A stretch of DNA of 64,000 bases from Schinkia azotoformans LMG 9581. Lineage in GTDB: Bacteria > Bacillota > Bacilli > Bacillales > Bacillaceae_J. The position numbers were made by a program, and so were the translations under genes. Under the pieces are notes generated by a model that had not been told where the DNA came from, made no database searches, and saw only the letters and a list, made by a program, of their open reading frames with translations. Of the stretch, positions 29,949 through 43,988 are shown one piece after another (the stretch's first letter is position 1; every line of letters starts with the position of its first letter). The stretch lies in assembly GCF_000307855.1 (NCBI RefSeq), contig NZ_AJLR01000045.1, positions 62,001 to 126,000 of the forward strand. The letters run 5' to 3'.

Positions 29949-30016
29949 CAGCTTCTGAGTTACTTCATATGTACATGACATTTTTTTATAAAATTACATA
30001 AATTTTTATCAAAAAA

Positions 30017-30030
30017 CGTAAGCGTTTCCA
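30017..30030 (+). promoter_or_regulatory. cre-like site (CcpA) upstream of sigL
   Basis: CGTAAGCGTTTCCA agrees with the catabolite-responsive element TGWAARCGYTWWCA at 12 of 14 positions. It lies 50 nt before the sigL start. CcpA control of sigL has been reported for B. subtilis; here it is inferred from the match. Confidence 0.6.
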
Positions 30031-30079
30031 TACAATAATAATAACAACTGTAGTACAATGTTTGTAAGGGGGATTTGAA

Positions 30080-31381
30080 ATGAAACAAGGTCTTGTACAA
30101 CAACAAACTACAAAACTAGTGATGACAAACGAACTTAGGCAAGCTATTTCGTTGCTTCAATATTCATCTGCAGAGCTTGATCAATTTCTTCAGGAGCAGG
30201 CAACTGAAAATCCGCTATTAAGTGTTGAATCATTTCGCGTAGAATCAACCCGGAAAAAGAAAAAGAACTCCCCTTCAAGCGGACAGCCTTCTGCAAAAAT
30301 GGAGCAACAAGAGTCCCGTATGACCATCCATGACCATTTGCAAAAGCAAATTGGTTTATTAAAAATAGGATCAGAAGAAAAACAAATCATAAATTATTTG
30401 ATTTTATCGATAGATAAATCAGGCTATTTTACAGGCAACATCGAAGAGATCGGCAATCGCTTTACTGTTCCGACCTCAGTGATCGAAAGTCTTTTAGGTA
30501 AAATTCAGGAGTGTGAGCCGGTCGGTGTTGGTGCTCGTAATCTCCAAGAATGCTTATTAATTCAACTAAAAAACCTGCCTGAACGGAATTTGCTCGCAGA
30601 AGAGGTCGTTGCCAATCATTTGCAAATGTTAGCGGACCGTAAATGGAAAGATATCGGGGCCAAACTCAATGTAGCGATTGAGCAGATTCAAGATGTGTTT
30701 GACTTTATCCAAATGTTGGATCCGCGGCCGGCCAGTGCCTTTAATGAAGGCGTTTCCAACTATATTGTGCCGGACATGATTATAAAAAAAGAACAGGAAG
30801 ATTTAGCGGTCAGCTTTAATGAGCGGCTTATGCCTTCGATAAAGGTGGATAGTTCGTACGAGCCAATTATTGGACAAAAGGATAATGAGGCCTACAAGTA
30901 TTTGCGTGAAAAAATGGACCAGGTCCACTTTCTAAAACGAGCCTTCGAGCAGCGCTTAGAAACGATGCAAAAGGTAATGAAAGCGATTATTGATCGGCAA
31001 CGGGATTTTTTCCTAAAAGATGATGCAAAATTAAAACCGCTGACGATGAGGGATATTGCACAGATGATCGATGTCCATGAATCAACAGTCAGCCGAGCCG
31101 TTAATGGAAAATATGTTCAAACATCAAAGGGTGTCTTTGAATTAAAATACTTTTTCACATCAACGATCCAAACAGAAGATTTTGAGGATGCGTCTTCGAA
31201 GGAAGTAAAGGAAGCGATGAAGACGATAGTAGACGGAGAAAATAAAAAGAAACCATTGTCAGATCAGCAAATTGCAGCCATACTTAAGGAAAAACACGGC
31301 TATAATATTTCAAGAAGAACAGTTGCAAAATATCGGGACCAACTTGGTATTTTAGCCTCATCCAAACGAAAGAGATATTAA
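30080..31381 (+). CDS. rpoN: RNA polymerase sigma-54 factor
   Basis: Sigma-54 (SigL), needed for transcription with bacterial enhancer-binding proteins, for example for amino-acid and levan use in Bacillus. The Gln-rich N-terminal activator-contact region (M-K-Q-G-L-V-Q-Q-Q) is present. The core-binding region and the HTH (D-V-H-E-S-T-V-S-R-A-V-N-G-K-Y) follow. The RpoN box is nearly standard: I-S-R-R-T-V-A-K-Y-R. It has 433 residues. AAGGGGG lies upstream of the ATG. Confidence 0.97.
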   Translation: MKQGLVQQQTTKLVMTNELRQAISLLQYSSAELDQFLQEQATENPLLSVESFRVESTRKKKKNSPSSGQPSAKMEQQESRMTIHDHLQKQIGLLKIGSEEKQIINYLILSIDKSGYFTGNIEEIGNRFTVPTSVIESLLGKIQECEPVGVGARNLQECLLIQLKNLPERNLLAEEVVANHLQMLADRKWKDIGAKLNVAIEQIQDVFDFIQMLDPRPASAFNEGVSNYIVPDMIIKKEQEDLAVSFNERLMPSIKVDSSYEPIIGQKDNEAYKYLREKMDQVHFLKRAFEQRLETMQKVMKAIIDRQRDFFLKDDAKLKPLTMRDIAQMIDVHESTVSRAVNGKYVQTSKGVFELKYFFTSTIQTEDFEDASSKEVKEAMKTIVDGENKKKPLSDQQIAAILKEKHGYNISRRTVAKYRDQLGILASSKRKRY

Positions 31382-31410
31382 CAATTATTCGCAAGGGGTC
31401 ATACACTAAT

Positions 31411-31668
31411 ATGAAGCAGCCAATACAGGTGAATTTTTATACGAGACCGGTTTGTCCGCTCTGTGATAAGGCAAAAACAAAATTGCTGGAGCTGGCCAAT
31501 GAATTTCCTCTCGTAATCCATGAAATTGACATCTATCAGGATGATGAATTACTAGAAAAATATCAACTTATGATTCCAGTAATTGAAATTGATGGTGAAG
31601 AAGTGGATTATGGAATGGTTAGTGAAGACGCCGTTCGACATTTTCTTCAGTCAAAATATGAAATATAA
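31411..31668 (+). CDS. Glutaredoxin-family (DUF836-like) thiol protein
   Basis: An 85-residue thioredoxin-fold protein with a C15-P-L-C18 redox motif after T-R-P-V and the cis-Pro in M-I-P-V-I-E-I. It looks like a small glutaredoxin-like protein that reduces disulfides or handles thiols; the partner is unknown. It lies 29 nt after rpoN and may be co-transcribed with it. Confidence 0.85.
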   Translation: MKQPIQVNFYTRPVCPLCDKAKTKLLELANEFPLVIHEIDIYQDDELLEKYQLMIPVIEIDGEEVDYGMVSEDAVRHFLQSKYEI

Positions 31669-31677
31669 GCATATTTG

Positions 31678-31706
31678 TTGAACGTCGAAATTATTCCTGC
31701 TACAAT
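31678..31706 (+). promoter_or_regulatory. Sigma-A promoter of cggR-gapA
   Basis: TTGAAC and TACAAT with a 17-nt spacer. The CggR operator starts about 37 nt downstream of the -10, so bound repressor would stop elongation or early initiation. Confidence 0.8.
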
Positions 31707-31742
31707 AAACAATATAGCAGGAGTGATTTTTTTTACCACACG

Positions 31743-31778
31743 CGGGACATAATTTGTCTAAATGGGACATAATAGGTC
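31743..31778 (+). promoter_or_regulatory. CggR operator
   Basis: The pattern CGGGAC-N6-TGTC-N4-TGGGAC-N6-GGTC is nearly identical to the tandem CggR site described in B. subtilis (CGGGAC-N6-TGTC twice, N4 between). It lies between promoter and cggR. Confidence 0.93.
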
Positions 31779-31817
31779 CTGATTATTGGTAAAAAAATCT
31801 TGTAAGGGGAAGTAAAG

Positions 31818-32846
31818 ATGAATACTGTTTTAAAAATTCAACAAAAATTATTACCGGATTTGCTCGAGGTTATGCAGCATCGCTATCAAATTTTGAAATA
31901 CATTCGTTTGATGGAACCGATTGGTAGACGGATATTAGCTACTCATTTGGGTATGACAGAGCGGGTGCTCCGGGCCGAAATTCTTTTTTTAAAAGAGCAG
32001 GGTTTGGTTAATGTCTCTTCCGCTGGAATGAGCTTAACATCAGAGGGCAGACAGTTAATTAGGTCGCTTGAGTCCGTAATGAAAGAAGTTTCCGGATTAG
32101 AAGAATTAGAGTTGCAATTAAGAGCAATATTAAACATTGAGGAAGTCATCATTGTTGCCGGTGACAGCGACGAAAATGAACTTGTCAAAAAGGAAATGGG
32201 AAGAGCTTGTGCCAGTCGGATGAAAAAAGCATTTTCCACGGATAATATTATTGCTATTACAGGAGGCAGCACTGTTGCTGCTGTTGCGGAGATGCTGACA
32301 CCAACTGTAGATGAGCGTAATATTATGTTTTTTCCTGCCAGGGGTGGTTTAGGTGAAAATGTTCAAAGCCAGGCAAACACGATCGTCGCTAAAATGGCTG
32401 AAAAAACAATGGGACAATATAAATTGCTCCATGTACCTGACCAAGTAAGTGATGATGTGTATTCGTCTTTGGTTGAAGAGCCTGCTATAAAAGAAACGCT
32501 AGAAATGATTCAACAATGCAGCATGGTTGTTCACGGTATTGGGGATGCTATAACAATGGCAAAACGACGAAAAACTGATGCCGAGACCATTCAAAAAATT
32601 TCTGACGGACAGGCGGTTGGGGAAGCGTTCGGCTACTACTTTGATGCCGATGGGAATGTGGTCCATAAAGTAAGGACAATCGGCCTGCAGCTAGAAAATT
32701 TGGAGAATGTGCCATGTATTATTGCTGTAGCCGGAGGTGCTTCCAAGGCAAAGGCAATAGCCGCTGTCGTGAAGCAGCGTCAAGGTCGAAAAACGATTCT
32801 CGTAACAGATGAAGGGGCCGCAAATGAGTTAGTTCGTCTGAAATAA
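31818..32846 (+). CDS. cggR: Central glycolytic genes regulator
   Basis: SorC/DeoR-type repressor of the gapA operon, released by fructose-1,6-bisphosphate. The N-terminal winged HTH (G-R-R-I-L-A-T-H-L-G-M-T-E-R-V-L-R-A-E) is followed by a sugar-phosphate-binding domain with T-G-G-S-T-V and the P-A-R-G-G-L-G loop. It has 342 residues. AGGGGAAG lies before the ATG. Its own operator is immediately upstream, so it is autoregulated, and gapA follows. Confidence 0.96.
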   Translation: MNTVLKIQQKLLPDLLEVMQHRYQILKYIRLMEPIGRRILATHLGMTERVLRAEILFLKEQGLVNVSSAGMSLTSEGRQLIRSLESVMKEVSGLEELELQLRAILNIEEVIIVAGDSDENELVKKEMGRACASRMKKAFSTDNIIAITGGSTVAAVAEMLTPTVDERNIMFFPARGGLGENVQSQANTIVAKMAEKTMGQYKLLHVPDQVSDDVYSSLVEEPAIKETLEMIQQCSMVVHGIGDAITMAKRRKTDAETIQKISDGQAVGEAFGYYFDADGNVVHKVRTIGLQLENLENVPCIIAVAGGASKAKAIAAVVKQRQGRKTILVTDEGAANELVRLK

Positions 32847-32909
32847 AAACAAGAAATAGGGAGAAATCCCTTAAACTTATAAATTAAAAACGAAGAATAG
32901 AGAATATAA

Positions 32910-33929
<1,020 letters not shown>

Positions 33930-33931
33930 AG

Positions 33932-33996
33932 AGACATGGGGTCGGGTTCCGTGTCCCACTCTGAGACCGAGGACCCGACCCTCTGTCCCCATTTTT
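33932..33996 (+). terminator. Terminator of cggR-gapA made from a family B repeat
   Basis: Outer arms ATGGGG/CCCCAT and inner arms GGGTCGGGTTCC/GGACCCGACCC form a long stem followed by TTTTTC. The same sequence family occurs at 17.9, 28.6 and 38.0 kb, so a dispersed repeat appears to serve as, or have been taken up as, the terminator. Confidence 0.75.
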
Positions 33997-34019
33997 CTAA
34001 AAAATTGTTAAGAACAATA

Positions 34020-34048
34020 GTGAACTGTTCTCAAGGAAAGTTTATAAT
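34020..34048 (+). promoter_or_regulatory. Promoter upstream of pgk
   Basis: A perfect TATAAT -10 with GTGAAC as -35 and a 17-nt spacer. It would drive pgk-tpiA-gpmI independently of gapA. Confidence 0.65.
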
Positions 34049-34257
34049 ATCAAATGTAGGAATAGAGGGAGAAAAAAGGTAACAAACCCAAATGTTGGTC
34101 CAGGGTGTTAACTTTTCTACGGATGAATTTTTTCAAAAATTGGTCTGTGGTCCCTCTTTTTCGGTATTTCTAACAATTTTATAAATGGCTATAAGACAAA
34201 ATAGTTGGTCATTTTGTCTCGGATAGCCCTTTAAGGAAAAGGAGGCCGCAAAACGAT
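34049..34257 (+). other. Structured 5' leader of pgk (about 200 nt)
   Basis: Three pairings are visible: AGAGGGA (about 34062) with TCCCTCT (about 34153, followed by TTTT); GAAAAAAGGTAACA with TGTTAACTTTTC, which overlaps the first; and a strong hairpin before the ribosome site (GGCTAT...AGACAAAAT with ATTTTGTCT...ATAGCC). The first ends like a terminator and the second could compete with it. Whether this is an attenuator is unknown. Confidence 0.4.
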
Positions 34258-35442
34258 ATGAACAAAAAATCGATACGGGATATCGATGTAAAAGGGAAAA
34301 AGGTATTTTGCCGCGTTGACTTTAACGTTCCAATGAGTGATGGGCAGGTTACAGACGATACTCGGATACGGGCTGCTATACCGACCATCCAACATTTAAG
34401 TGAGCAAGGGGCGAAGGTCATTCTCGCAAGCCACTTAGGTCGTCCGAAAGGGAAAGTGGTGGAAGAAATGCGCTTAAGTGCGGTCGCCACAAGATTAAGT
34501 GAATTAATCGGAAAGGCTGTAAAAAAGACCGATGAAGCGTACGGGCCAATTGTGGAGCAGGAAATTGGCCAAATGCAAGATGGCGATCTTCTTCTACTAG
34601 AGAATGTTCGCTTTTATCCTGGCGAGGAGAAAAACGACCCGGAACTAGCGCGAGTCTTTGCAGCATTAGCCGACATTTATGTGAATGATGCCTTCGGTGC
34701 TGCCCACCGTGCTCATGCCTCAACAGAGGGAATTGCTCACCATCTACCAGCAGTTGCCGGCTTTTTAATGGAAAAGGAGCTTGAGGTTCTTGGCAAAGCC
34801 TTATCCAATCCTGAACGTCCATTTACGGCCATTATTGGTGGTGCAAAAGTAAAGGATAAGATCGGCGTTATCGATAATCTTCTAGAAAAAGTAGATAACC
34901 TCATTATCGGTGGTGGACTAGCCTATACATTTGTAAAAGCACAAGGCTATGAAATCGGAAAGTCACTTTTAGAAGAAGAAAGAATCGAACTTGCAAAATC
35001 ATTTATTGAAAAAGCAAAAGAAAAAGGCGTTAAGTTCTTAATGCCAATTGATTCTGTCGTAGCCAATGAATTTTCACCAGATGCGGAAGCAAAGGTAGTC
35101 GACATTGATCAAATTCCGGCTGATTGGCAAGGTCTAGATATTGGTCCGAAAACCATTGAACAATATCGTGATGTTATTCAAAGCTCAAAGCTTGTTATTT
35201 GGAACGGTCCTATGGGTGTGTTCGAATACGAAAAGTTTGCTGATGGCACAAAAGGTGTGGCGGATGCTTTAGCTGAAGCTGAAAATACATACACAGTCAT
35301 CGGTGGTGGAGACTCTGCAGCAGCTGTTGAAAAATTCAATGTGGCTGACAAGATGGATCACATCTCCACTGGCGGCGGTGCATCATTAGAGTTCATGGAA
35401 GGTAAAGAATTACCAGGCGTAGCAGCGCTAAATGATAAATAA
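34258..35442 (+). CDS. pgk: Phosphoglycerate kinase
   Basis: Transfers the acyl phosphate of 1,3-bisphosphoglycerate to ADP. R-V-D-F-N-V-P substrate motif at residues 21-27, S-H-L-G-R-P-K-G, and the ATP-binding G-G-G-D-S-A-A-A near the C-terminus. It has 394 residues. AAAGGAGG precedes the ATG. Confidence 0.98.
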   Translation: MNKKSIRDIDVKGKKVFCRVDFNVPMSDGQVTDDTRIRAAIPTIQHLSEQGAKVILASHLGRPKGKVVEEMRLSAVATRLSELIGKAVKKTDEAYGPIVEQEIGQMQDGDLLLLENVRFYPGEEKNDPELARVFAALADIYVNDAFGAAHRAHASTEGIAHHLPAVAGFLMEKELEVLGKALSNPERPFTAIIGGAKVKDKIGVIDNLLEKVDNLIIGGGLAYTFVKAQGYEIGKSLLEEERIELAKSFIEKAKEKGVKFLMPIDSVVANEFSPDAEAKVVDIDQIPADWQGLDIGPKTIEQYRDVIQSSKLVIWNGPMGVFEYEKFADGTKGVADALAEAENTYTVIGGGDSAAAVEKFNVADKMDHISTGGGASLEFMEGKELPGVAALNDK

Positions 35443-37995
<2,553 letters not shown>

Positions 37996-37997
37996 GA

Positions 37998-38060
37998 ACA
38001 TGGGGACGGTTCTCGCATTGCAAAGCAAAAAAAGTGAGAAGCGCGCACTCACATTGCTAT
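37998..38060. repeat. Dispersed repeat family B fragment after gpmI
   Basis: It starts with ACATGGGGACGGTTCTCGC, the same opening as the gapA copy, but continues into unrelated sequence (AGTGAGAAGCGCGCACTCAC). A short TGTCCCCAT piece also occurs after eno near 39,521. Confidence 0.5.
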
Positions 38061-38149
38061 TTGCTTGAACATTAGACAGTTTTCTTGTTTCCGAGGATGA
38101 GGATCCTTTGTTTTTTTTGAAAAATAAATGTTTGAAGGAGAGAATGTAA

Positions 38150-39442
<1,293 letters not shown>

Positions 39443-39474
39443 CGAAATTAGTTTTATCAATTAGATCGTATGGC

Positions 39475-39513
39475 AAAGAGGGACTAAGCGGATTGGGGCT
39501 TAGTCCTTTCTTT
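39475..39513 (+). terminator. Terminator of eno
   Basis: GGACTAAGC pairs with GCTTAGTCC (extended by flanking AAAG/TTT), then TTTCTTT. Confidence 0.85.
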
Positions 39514-39544
39514 AGGTGCCTGTCCCCATATGCCAGTTTTAAAC

Positions 39545-39573
39545 TTGTTATTCGCCACCATATATGGTAAAGT
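39545..39573 (+). promoter_or_regulatory. Promoter of secG
   Basis: TTGTTA and TAAAGT with a 17-nt spacer, about 45 nt upstream of secG. Confidence 0.5.
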
Positions 39574-39620
39574 AGGATTATTGCAAAGAGCGTATGTTGT
39601 AGGATTTAGGAGGAATTACA

Positions 39621-39854
39621 ATGCATGCAGTGGCGGTTACCCTTTTAATTATCGTATCCATAGGATTAGTTTTAGTAGTATTATTACAGTCAGGTAAGAG
39701 CGCAGGCTTGTCCGGTGCAATTTCTGGTGGTGCTGAACAGCTTTTCGGGAAGCAAAAAGCCCGCGGTATGGATGCTGTTTTACAAAAAATAACAATCGTT
39801 TTAGCGGTTCTATTCTTTGTTTTGGCAATTGCGGTAACATACTTCGAAGTTTAA
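39621..39854 (+). CDS. secG: Preprotein translocase subunit SecG
   Basis: Small membrane partner of SecYE. It has 77 residues: two transmembrane helices (about 5-23 and 53-74) flanking the conserved [17 protein letters not shown] loop. AGGAGG lies before the ATG. secG-est-rnr-smpB-ssrA order is typical of Bacillus. Confidence 0.96.
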   Translation: MHAVAVTLLIIVSIGLVLVVLLQSGKSAGLSGAISGGAEQLFGKQKARGMDAVLQKITIVLAVLFFVLAIAVTYFEV

Positions 39855-39873
39855 GAAGATAAATCCTTTAACC

Positions 39874-39905
39874 AAGCAGCAGGTGATCGACGCCTGCTGC
39901 TTTTT
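39874..39905 (+). terminator. Terminator of secG
   Basis: A 10-bp perfect stem, AAGCAGCAGG with CCTGCTGCTT, followed by TTT. Confidence 0.85.
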
Positions 39906-39914
39906 GCGTATACA

Positions 39915-40018
39915 TGTCTAGCTCCAGCACCCAGCGACTAGTAAACTTCGCCCACCTCCCTACGATAAGTCGATGGGCTCCAGTTTATTCGTCGCTGAAC
40001 GGGCACTTCCGCTTTTCT
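39915..40018. repeat. Dispersed repeat family C
   Basis: It begins TGTCTAGCTCCAGC and ends GGGCACTTCCGCTTTTCT, with GATAAGTCGATGGGCTCC in the middle. I recognise this as a common intergenic repeat of Bacillus-group genomes, with GCACC/GGGC ends that can pair. Only one copy is in the window. It lies between the secG terminator and est. Confidence 0.65.
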
Positions 40019-40070
40019 TATATTATACTTAATTTTTGCACAGAATAAGAAAAAAGGAGATTTTTTATAT

Positions 40071-40817
40071 ATGAAGATTGTTCCAGCAAGACCCTTCACA
40101 TTTGAAGGAGACAACAAAGAAATGGCTGTGCTCTTGCTTCATGGATTTACAGGGCATACAGCGGATGTCCGAATGCTTGGCCGTTTCCTGCAAAAAAGAG
40201 GCTACACAAGCCACGCCCCTTTATACAAAGGTCATGGAGTGCCGCCCGAACAATTGGTTCACACCGGCCCGGATGATTGGTGGCAGGATGTCATGGAAGG
40301 CTATCATTTTCTGAAAAATAAAGGCTTTGAAAAAATCGTAGCCTGTGGACTATCCCTAGGAGGGGTTTTTTCCTTGAAATTGGGCTACACTGAGCCTATA
40401 GCTGCAGTCATTCCAATGTGCGCCCCCATGTATATTAAAAGTGAAGAGGTTATGTATAAAGGGATTTTGGCCTATGCAAGAGAATATAAAAAGAGAGAAG
40501 AAAAAACAGAAGAGCAAATAGAAGCAGAAATGCTAGAGTTTGAAAAAACACCGATGACAACTCTAAAAGCATTACAGCAACTAATTGCCGATGTGAGGGC
40601 CAATGTTGATCAAATATATGCGCCAACTTTCGTAGTTCAAGCACGTCATGATGATATGATTAATACGGATAGTGCCAATATTATTTTTAACGAAGTTCAA
40701 ACAGATGATAAAAAATTAAAATGGTATGAAGAATCGGGACATGTGATAACTCTTGATAAAGAAAGATTTCAAGTTGAAGAAGATATTTTTCAGTTTATAC
40801 ATAACCTCAATTGGTAA
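40071..40817 (+). CDS. est: Carboxylesterase, Est30-like alpha/beta hydrolase
   Basis: Alpha/beta hydrolase with the nucleophile in G-L-S-L-G-G, the oxyanion H-G-F-T-G, an Asp in R-H-D-D-M-I and a His in E-S-G-H-V-I. It resembles the small Geobacillus Est30-type carboxylesterases (about 247 residues); this one has 248. It hydrolyses short-chain esters or monoacylglycerols in that family; the physiological substrate is unknown. It ends 12 nt before rnr, so co-transcription is likely. Confidence 0.9.
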   Translation: MKIVPARPFTFEGDNKEMAVLLLHGFTGHTADVRMLGRFLQKRGYTSHAPLYKGHGVPPEQLVHTGPDDWWQDVMEGYHFLKNKGFEKIVACGLSLGGVFSLKLGYTEPIAAVIPMCAPMYIKSEEVMYKGILAYAREYKKREEKTEEQIEAEMLEFEKTPMTTLKALQQLIADVRANVDQIYAPTFVVQARHDDMINTDSANIIFNEVQTDDKKLKWYEESGHVITLDKERFQVEEDIFQFIHNLNW

Positions 40818-40829
40818 GGAGTGAAAAAA

Positions 40830-43184
40830 ATGAGCGAAGAACGTGTCGAACGTTTACTTTCGTTTATGCGCGAGGAATCCTACAAGCCCTTAACGATCAA
40901 AGAGCTAGAAGAAGTTTTTGGGATTGAAGATTCCTCTGATTTTAAAGAATTTGTAAAAATGCTCGTCCAGATGGAGGAGCAAGGTCTTGTTGTACGTACA
41001 AGAAGCAACCGCTATGGTGTGCCGGAAAGAATGAATATGGTTAAAGGACGAGTGATTGCCCATTCAAAGGGGTTCGCGTTTGTTGAGCAAGAGGATAAAT
41101 CACTAGATGATATTTTTATCCCGCCTTCAGAAATGAGAAGTGCGATGCATGGTGATATTGTTCTAGCCCGGATTGACAAGCACCCGGCAGACGGTCGACC
41201 TGAGGGGGCGATTGTGCGCGTCATCGAGCGTGGCGTCACCCAAATCGTCGGAACTTATGTCGATAATAAATATTTTGGCTTCGTTATTCCGGACGATAAG
41301 CGGATCGGCAGTGATATTTTTATTGCAAAAGAAGCAAAAAATGGGGCAGTGGAAGGTCATAAGGTTGTTGTGAAATTAATCAAATACCCAGAAGGCCGGA
41401 TGAATGCGGAAGGGGAAATCACCGAAATTCTAGGTCATAAAAATGATCCCGGGGTTGATATTCTTTCGATTATTCATAAGCACCAACTTCCTGGAGACTT
41501 CCCACCAGATGTGATGGAGCAGGCCCATAATACGCCGGATGAAATTAATCCGGATGAGCTCACAAATCGCCGTGACCTTCGTGATCAGACGATCGTAACG
41601 ATTGACGGAGCTGATGCAAAGGATTTAGATGATGCCGTTACCGTTACAAAACTTGATAATGGAAACTATAAATTGGGAGTCCATATCGCCGATGTTTCTT
41701 ATTATGTGACAGAGGGTTCAGCAATTGACAAGGAAGCATTTAACCGTGGAACTAGTATTTATTTAGTAGACCGCGTGATTCCAATGATTCCACATCGCCT
41801 TTCAAATGGAATCTGTAGTTTGAATCCGCAAGTGGATCGTCTGACAATGTCATGTGAAATGGAGATCAACTCAAATGGGGAAGTCGTTTCCCATGAGATT
41901 TTTCAAAGTGTAATTAAAACGACGGAAAGAATGACGTATTCAGATGTTAATAAAATAATCGATGACAAAGACCCTGAGTTACTTGAAAAATACAAGCCGC
42001 TCGTACCAATGTTCCTCTTAATGGATGAGCTTGCAGAAATTCTTCGTAAAAAAAGATTCGAGCGCGGTGCGATTGACTTTGATTTTAAAGAAGCAAAGGT
42101 TTTAGTTGACGAATACGGCAAACCGACCGATGTGATTATCAGAGAACGTTCGTCTGGTGAACGTTTAATTGAAGATTTTATGTTGATTGCCAATGAAACG
42201 GTGGCTGAGCATTTCCATTGGATGAACCTTCCGTTTATTTATCGTGTCCATGAAGATCCGAAAGAGGAAAAATTAAGCCGCTTCTTCGAGTTCATTACGA
42301 ATTTCGGATACGTCGTCAAAGGTACAGCAAATGATGTCCATCCAAGAGCGTTGCAGCAAATTCTAGAGGAAGTCCGTGGTACACCGGAGGAAATGGTTAT
42401 TTCAACCGTGATGCTTCGTTCAATGAAACAGGCCCGGTATGATGCGGAAAGTTTAGGTCACTTTGGTTTATCAGCGGAGTTTTATACCCACTTTACATCG
42501 CCAATTCGCCGTTATCCGGATTTGATTGTTCATCGTTTAATAAGAACATATTTAATCGAAGGCAAAATCGATGAACAAACGCAGAGTCTGTGGCGTGCAG
42601 AACTTCCGGACATTGCTGAACATACATCTAATATGGAACGTAGAGCAGTTGATGCTGAGCGGGAAACAGATGATTTGAAAAAGGCAGAGTTCATGCTTGA
42701 TAAGATTGGCGAAGAGTTTGATGGAATTATTAGCTCTGTTACAAACTTCGGCTTCTTCGTTGAACTGCCTAATACCGTCGAAGGTCTCGTCCATGTAAGC
42801 TATTTAACAGATGATTATTATCGCTATGATGAAACTAGCTACGCGATGATTGGTGAGCGCACCGGCAATATCTTTAGAATCGGTGACGAAATTACCGTTC
42901 GTGTTGTCAATGTCGATAAAGATGAACGAATTGTCGACTTTGAAATTGTCGGCATGAAGGGGACAAGAAGAACCGAAAGAAGACAGACCCCTAAAGTCTT
43001 TCAAAGTGGTGGAAGAGGCCGAGGCAGTGGAAGAGACCAAAGCAGTGGTGGAAAAAGCAACTCCAGAAGTCAAGGTAAACAGGGCAGCGGCAGCAACAGG
43101 AATGCTAAAAAAGACCACAAAAACAAAGACGGCCAGCCCTATTATCGAAACGTCGCGAAAAAGAAGAAGAAAAAAAGAAAATAA
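40830..43184 (+). CDS. rnr: Ribonuclease R
   Basis: 3'-to-5' exoribonuclease that degrades structured RNA and, with tmRNA-SmpB, the non-stop mRNA. Order: N-terminal HTH-like domain (1-65), cold-shock OB domains (about 70-210), RNB catalytic domain with [11 protein letters not shown]1 domain (about 620-705), and a Gly/Ser/Lys-rich tail ending in a run of Lys. I chose the ATG after GGAGTG; a GTG three codons earlier lies in that ribosome site. It has 784 residues. Confidence 0.97.
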   Translation: MSEERVERLLSFMREESYKPLTIKELEEVFGIEDSSDFKEFVKMLVQMEEQGLVVRTRSNRYGVPERMNMVKGRVIAHSKGFAFVEQEDKSLDDIFIPPSEMRSAMHGDIVLARIDKHPADGRPEGAIVRVIERGVTQIVGTYVDNKYFGFVIPDDKRIGSDIFIAKEAKNGAVEGHKVVVKLIKYPEGRMNAEGEITEILGHKNDPGVDILSIIHKHQLPGDFPPDVMEQAHNTPDEINPDELTNRRDLRDQTIVTIDGADAKDLDDAVTVTKLDNGNYKLGVHIADVSYYVTEGSAIDKEAFNRGTSIYLVDRVIPMIPHRLSNGICSLNPQVDRLTMSCEMEINSNGEVVSHEIFQSVIKTTERMTYSDVNKIIDDKDPELLEKYKPLVPMFLLMDELAEILRKKRFERGAIDFDFKEAKVLVDEYGKPTDVIIRERSSGERLIEDFMLIANETVAEHFHWMNLPFIYRVHEDPKEEKLSRFFEFITNFGYVVKGTANDVHPRALQQILEEVRGTPEEMVISTVMLRSMKQARYDAESLGHFGLSAEFYTHFTSPIRRYPDLIVHRLIRTYLIEGKIDEQTQSLWRAELPDIAEHTSNMERRAVDAERETDDLKKAEFMLDKIGEEFDGIISSVTNFGFFVELPNTVEGLVHVSYLTDDYYRYDETSYAMIGERTGNIFRIGDEITVRVVNVDKDERIVDFEIVGMKGTRRTERRQTPKVFQSGGRGRGSGRDQSSGGKSNSRSQGKQGSGSNRNAKKDHKNKDGQPYYRNVAKKKKKKRK

Positions 43185-43199
43185 AATATAAACGTTTCG

Positions 43200-43231
43200 A
43201 ATCAGGTGAAGGCAGAGCACTTCACCTGATT
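43200..43231 (+). terminator. Hairpin after rnr, weak terminator
   Basis: A 12-bp perfect stem (AATCAGGTGAAG with CTTCACCTGATT) with an 8-nt loop but no U-run behind it. Confidence 0.45.
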
Positions 43232-43268
43232 GTGCCCACATGAAACTTAGCGGGTTATCATTTCATAA

Positions 43269-43298
43269 TTGATAGGCATACCTAGTATTTGCTATAGT
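43269..43298 (+). promoter_or_regulatory. Promoter of smpB
   Basis: TTGATA and TATAGT with an 18-nt spacer; TG-C before the -10 makes it extended. About 35 nt upstream of the start. Confidence 0.6.
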
Positions 43299-43333
43299 AT
43301 TTATATCTTGTTGGATGTAGGAGGGGAGATTTT

Positions 43334-43801
43334 ATGCCAAAAGGTGCAGGCAAGGTGATTGCACAAAATAAAAAGGCTTACCATGATTATTTTATTGAAG
43401 ATACATATGAAGCGGGAATCGTGCTTCAAGGTACTGAAATTAAATCAATCCGTGCGGGGCGTGTCAATTTAAAGGATTCTTATGCTAAGGTTGAAAAAGG
43501 CGAACTTTTTTTACATAACATGCATATAAGTCCATATGAACAAGGGAACCGCTATAATCACGATCCATTACGAACTAGAAAGCTATTGTTACATAAAAAA
43601 GAGATTGTAAAGCTCCTTGGTATTACAAAAGAACAAGGCTATTCCCTAGTCCCATTAAAGATATATTTGAAAAATGGATATGCCAAAGTATTAATTGGAT
43701 TAGCGAAAGGTAAAAAGAATTACGATAAGCGTGAGGATTTAAAACAAAAAGAAGCTAAGCGTGATATTGAGCGGGCTTTCAGAGAACGACAAAAGATGTA
43801 G
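43334..43801 (+). CDS. smpB: SsrA-binding protein SmpB
   Basis: RNA-binding partner of tmRNA in ribosome rescue. [12 protein letters not shown] start, G-T-E-I-K-S-I-R, and the basic C-terminal tail with K-K-N-Y-D-K-R-E. It has 155 residues. AGGAGGGGAG precedes the ATG. Its partner RNA gene is 187 nt downstream. Confidence 0.97.
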   Translation: MPKGAGKVIAQNKKAYHDYFIEDTYEAGIVLQGTEIKSIRAGRVNLKDSYAKVEKGELFLHNMHISPYEQGNRYNHDPLRTRKLLLHKKEIVKLLGITKEQGYSLVPLKIYLKNGYAKVLIGLAKGKKNYDKREDLKQKEAKRDIERAFRERQKM

Positions 43802-43865
43802 CAATCGTTTTGCGGCGCACAATATACATGTGTAAAATATTATGCCATTTAACTGTTATTTACAG

Positions 43866-43893
43866 TTGATTCGGTTCATGTTTGTGCTATAAT
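43866..43893 (+). promoter_or_regulatory. Promoter of ssrA (tmRNA)
   Basis: TTGATT and TATAAT with a 16-nt spacer and TG-C before the -10. About 90 nt lie between it and the mature 5' end, to be removed by RNase P. Confidence 0.6.
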
Positions 43894-43988
43894 AAATAAC
43901 GTAAGGTAGTTTCACAAACACAACTTAATATGCAGCAAGCATTTAAGCTATACTATCCAGTACACCTTATATATCTTATATTATATAT

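Noticed and set aside
31696-31728. CCTGCTA/TAGCAGG hairpin with a later T-run as a terminator after the glutaredoxin gene
   Set aside because: The stem contains the -10 of the cggR promoter and the T-run starts several bases after the stem; I kept the promoter call.
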